A stretch of 64,000 bases of DNA from Streptomyces sp. MA5143a (lineage in GTDB: Bacteria > Actinomycetota > Actinomycetes > Streptomycetales > Streptomycetaceae): the NCBI RefSeq assembly GCF_900290235.1, contig NZ_OLMK01000115.1:1-64000 (forward strand). The letters run 5' to 3'. How positions within the stretch are numbered: position 1 is the first letter of the stretch; each line of letters begins with the position of its first letter. This document shows positions 62,246-64,000 of the stretch, piece after piece. Made by a program: the position numbers and the translations under genes. The notes beneath the pieces are model-generated. The model saw only the letters and a list, made by a program, of their open reading frames with translations. It was not told the origin of the DNA and ran no database searches.

Positions 62246-64000
62246 GTGGAGAACCTGATTGCGCTGCTGATCGCGGCGCCCCTGCTCGGAGCCGCCGTCC
62301 TGCTGTGCGGTGGCCGGCGCCTCGACGCCGTCGGCCACTGGATCGGCACGGCCCTCGCCGCCGCCTCGTTCGTCGTCGGTGTCGTCCTCTTCGCCGACAT
62401 GCTCGGCAAGGACCCCGAGAACCGTGCGATGCACCAGTTCCTGTTCAGCTGGATCCCCGTCGGGGGCTTCCAGGCGGACGTCGCCTTCCAACTCGACCAG
62501 CTGTCGATGACGTTCGTGCTGCTGATCACCGGAGTCGGCTCGCTCATCCACGTGTACTCCATCGGCTACATGGAGCACGACGAGCGCCGACGCCGCTTCT
62601 TCGGCTACCTGAACCTGTTCCTCGCGGCGATGCTGCTGCTCGTCCTCGCCGACAACTACCTGCTGCTGTACGTCGGCTGGGAGGGCGTCGGTCTCGCCTC
62701 CTACCTCCTCATCGGCTTCTGGCAGCACAAGCCCAGCGCCGCCACCGCCGCGAAGAAGGCCTTCCTGGTCAACCGCGTCGGCGACGTGGGCCTGTCCATC
62801 GCCATCATGCTGATGTTCACCACCTTCGGGACGTTCGCCTTCGGGCCGGTCCTGGAGGCCACCGGTGAGGCGACCGAGGGCAAGCTGACCGCCATCGCCC
62901 TGATGCTGCTGCTCGCCGCGTGCGGCAAGTCCGCCCAGGTGCCGTTGCAGTCCTGGCTCGGGGACGCGATGGAGGGCCCGACCCCGGTCTCGGCCCTCAT
63001 CCACGCCGCGACCATGGTCACCGCCGGCGTCTACCTGATCGTCCGCTCCGCCGACATCTTCAACGCCGCCCCGGACGCCCAGCTGGTGACCACCGTGGTC
63101 GGCGCGGTCACGCTGCTGTTCGGTGCGATCGTCGGTTGCGCGAAGGACGACATCAAGAAGGCCCTCGCCGGTTCGACCATGTCGCAGATCGGCTACATGG
63201 TGCTCGCCGCGGGCCTCGGCCCCATCGGCTACGTCTTCGCGATCATGCACCTGGTGACGCACGGCTTCTTCAAGGCCGGGCTGTTCCTCGGCGCCGGTTC
63301 GGTCATGCACGGCATGAACGACGAGGTCGACATGCGCAAGTACGGCGGCCTCCGCACGTACATGCCGATCACCTTCATCACGTTCGGCCTCGGCTACCTC
63401 GCCATCATCGGCTTCCCGGGTCTGTCCGGCTTCTTCTCCAAGGACAAGATCATCGAGGCGGCGTTCGCCAAGGGCGGCACCGAGGGCTGGATCCTCGGCG
63501 GCGTGGCCCTGCTGGGCGCGGCCATCACCGCGTTCTACATGACCCGCGTGATGCTGCTGACGTTCTTCGGCGAGGAGCGCTGGCGCAACCGGCCGACCGC
63601 CTCCCCGACGGAGCCGGACGTGGAGCCCGCCGCCGAACACCACGGCGCGCACGCGGAACCGCACCCGCACGAGTCGCCCAGGGTCATGACGATCCCGATG
63701 ATCGTGCTGGCCGTCGGATCGGTCTTCGCGGGCGGGTTCTTCAGCATCGGCGACCGGTTCATCGACTGGCTGGAGCCCGTCACCGGCCACCGGCACGGGC
63801 ACCCGCCGATCGGCGCCGCGGCGGTCACCGCCTCCACGGTCGCCGTGATGGTCATCGGTGTCGGCCTCGCCTGGCTCCAGTACGGGCGCCGCCCCGTCCC
63901 GGTCGTCGCCCCGCGCGGATCGCTGCTCACCCGGGCCGCCCGCCGCGACCTCTACCAGGACGACTTCAACCACGTGGTCCTCGTCCGCGGCGGAGAGCAC
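62246..64000 (+). CDS. nuoL: NADH-quinone oxidoreductase subunit L (5' part; continues past the window)
   Basis: At least 585 residues; no stop before the window ends. It is an antiporter-like proton-pumping subunit. Visible landmarks are LLYVGWEGVGLASYLLIGFW, the Lys in KAFLVNRVGD, GKSAQVPLQSWLGDAMEGPT (in two halves) and HLVTHGFFKAGLFLGAGSVMH. A His-rich loop (EHHGAHAEPHPHE) lies near residue 465. GTG at 62246 has GGGG/GGAAG upstream. nuoM and nuoN should follow beyond the window. Confidence 0.96.
   Translation, partial: MENLIALLIAAPLLGAAVLLCGGRRLDAVGHWIGTALAAASFVVGVVLFADMLGKDPENRAMHQFLFSWIPVGGFQADVAFQLDQLSMTFVLLITGVGSLIHVYSIGYMEHDERRRRFFGYLNLFLAAMLLLVLADNYLLLYVGWEGVGLASYLLIGFWQHKPSAATAAKKAFLVNRVGDVGLSIAIMLMFTTFGTFAFGPVLEATGEATEGKLTAIALMLLLAACGKSAQVPLQSWLGDAMEGPTPVSALIHAATMVTAGVYLIVRSADIFNAAPDAQLVTTVVGAVTLLFGAIVGCAKDDIKKALAGSTMSQIGYMVLAAGLGPIGYVFAIMHLVTHGFFKAGLFLGAGSVMHGMNDEVDMRKYGGLRTYMPITFITFGLGYLAIIGFPGLSGFFSKDKIIEAAFAKGGTEGWILGGVALLGAAITAFYMTRVMLLTFFGEERWRNRPTASPTEPDVEPAAEHHGAHAEPHPHESPRVMTIPMIVLAVGSVFAGGFFSIGDRFIDWLEPVTGHRHGHPPIGAAAVTASTVAVMVIGVGLAWLQYGRRPVPVVAPRGSLLTRAARRDLYQDDFNHVVLVRGGEH

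Overview
This window is high-GC actinobacterial chromosome, almost certainly Streptomyces or a close relative. The evidence is very strong GC bias at third codon positions, many GTG starts, rare TTA codons confined to accessory or regulatory genes, the futalosine menaquinone route, and a 14-subunit-type nuo operon with ATGA/GTGA overlaps. Most of it reads as conserved core, interrupted by accessory blocks.

Layout. (1) 1-7.0 kb: a composite palindromic repeat, a small membrane protein, then menaquinone genes: MqnL (UbiD-type decarboxylase), MqnP (prenyltransferase), the UbiX-type prFMN synthase, an AsnC regulator and MqnE. A Uma2-family protein and a rhomboid protease sit between them. A second copy of the palindromic repeat, with its core inverted, follows mqnE. 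(2) 7.2-13.7 kb: acetyltransferase, DUF4229 protein, TetR regulator, DUF418 membrane protein with a TTA codon, MaoC-like hydratase and a long-chain acyl-CoA synthetase carrying a Gly/Asp-rich minisatellite. (3) 13.7-29.2 kb, accessory: a secreted or anchored protein, an internally deleted NACHT ATPase, a LamG/DNRLRE protein, a giant secreted Rhs/YD toxin with Hint and EndoU-like C-terminus plus a candidate immunity gene, then a DUF397 / Scr1-type XRE / HATPase group in which the XRE gene carries two frame breaks. (4) 29.2-36.3 kb: secreted protein, LAL-type LuxR regulator (TTG start, TTA second codon), CYTH-like protein, azlCD with a divergent XRE-cupin regulator and two palindromic operators, and a cold-shock gene with a long leader. 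(5) 36.6-49.4 kb: mqnA, a Ser/Thr kinase, acetyltransferase, prepilin peptidase, mqnC with a small amidohydrolase-like partner, a GH18-like secreted protein, menG, a zinc-ribbon membrane protein, a PASTA protein, another acetyltransferase and a geranylgeranyl-reductase-family flavoprotein. (6) 49.4-64 kb: a MITE-like element, an NlpC/P60 hydrolase, a long regulatory region with a Rex-like site, and nuoA to nuoL (nuoL runs off the end).

How it fits together. MqnA, MqnE and MqnC make the early futalosine intermediates. MqnP, MqnL and the UbiX-type enzyme prenylate and decarboxylate the naphthoate, MenG methylates, and the reductase may saturate the side chain. The resulting menaquinone is the electron acceptor of the NADH dehydrogenase encoded at the right end. 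Genes for futalosine hydrolase and MqnD are not seen here. No rRNA, tRNA or CRISPR array was recognised.
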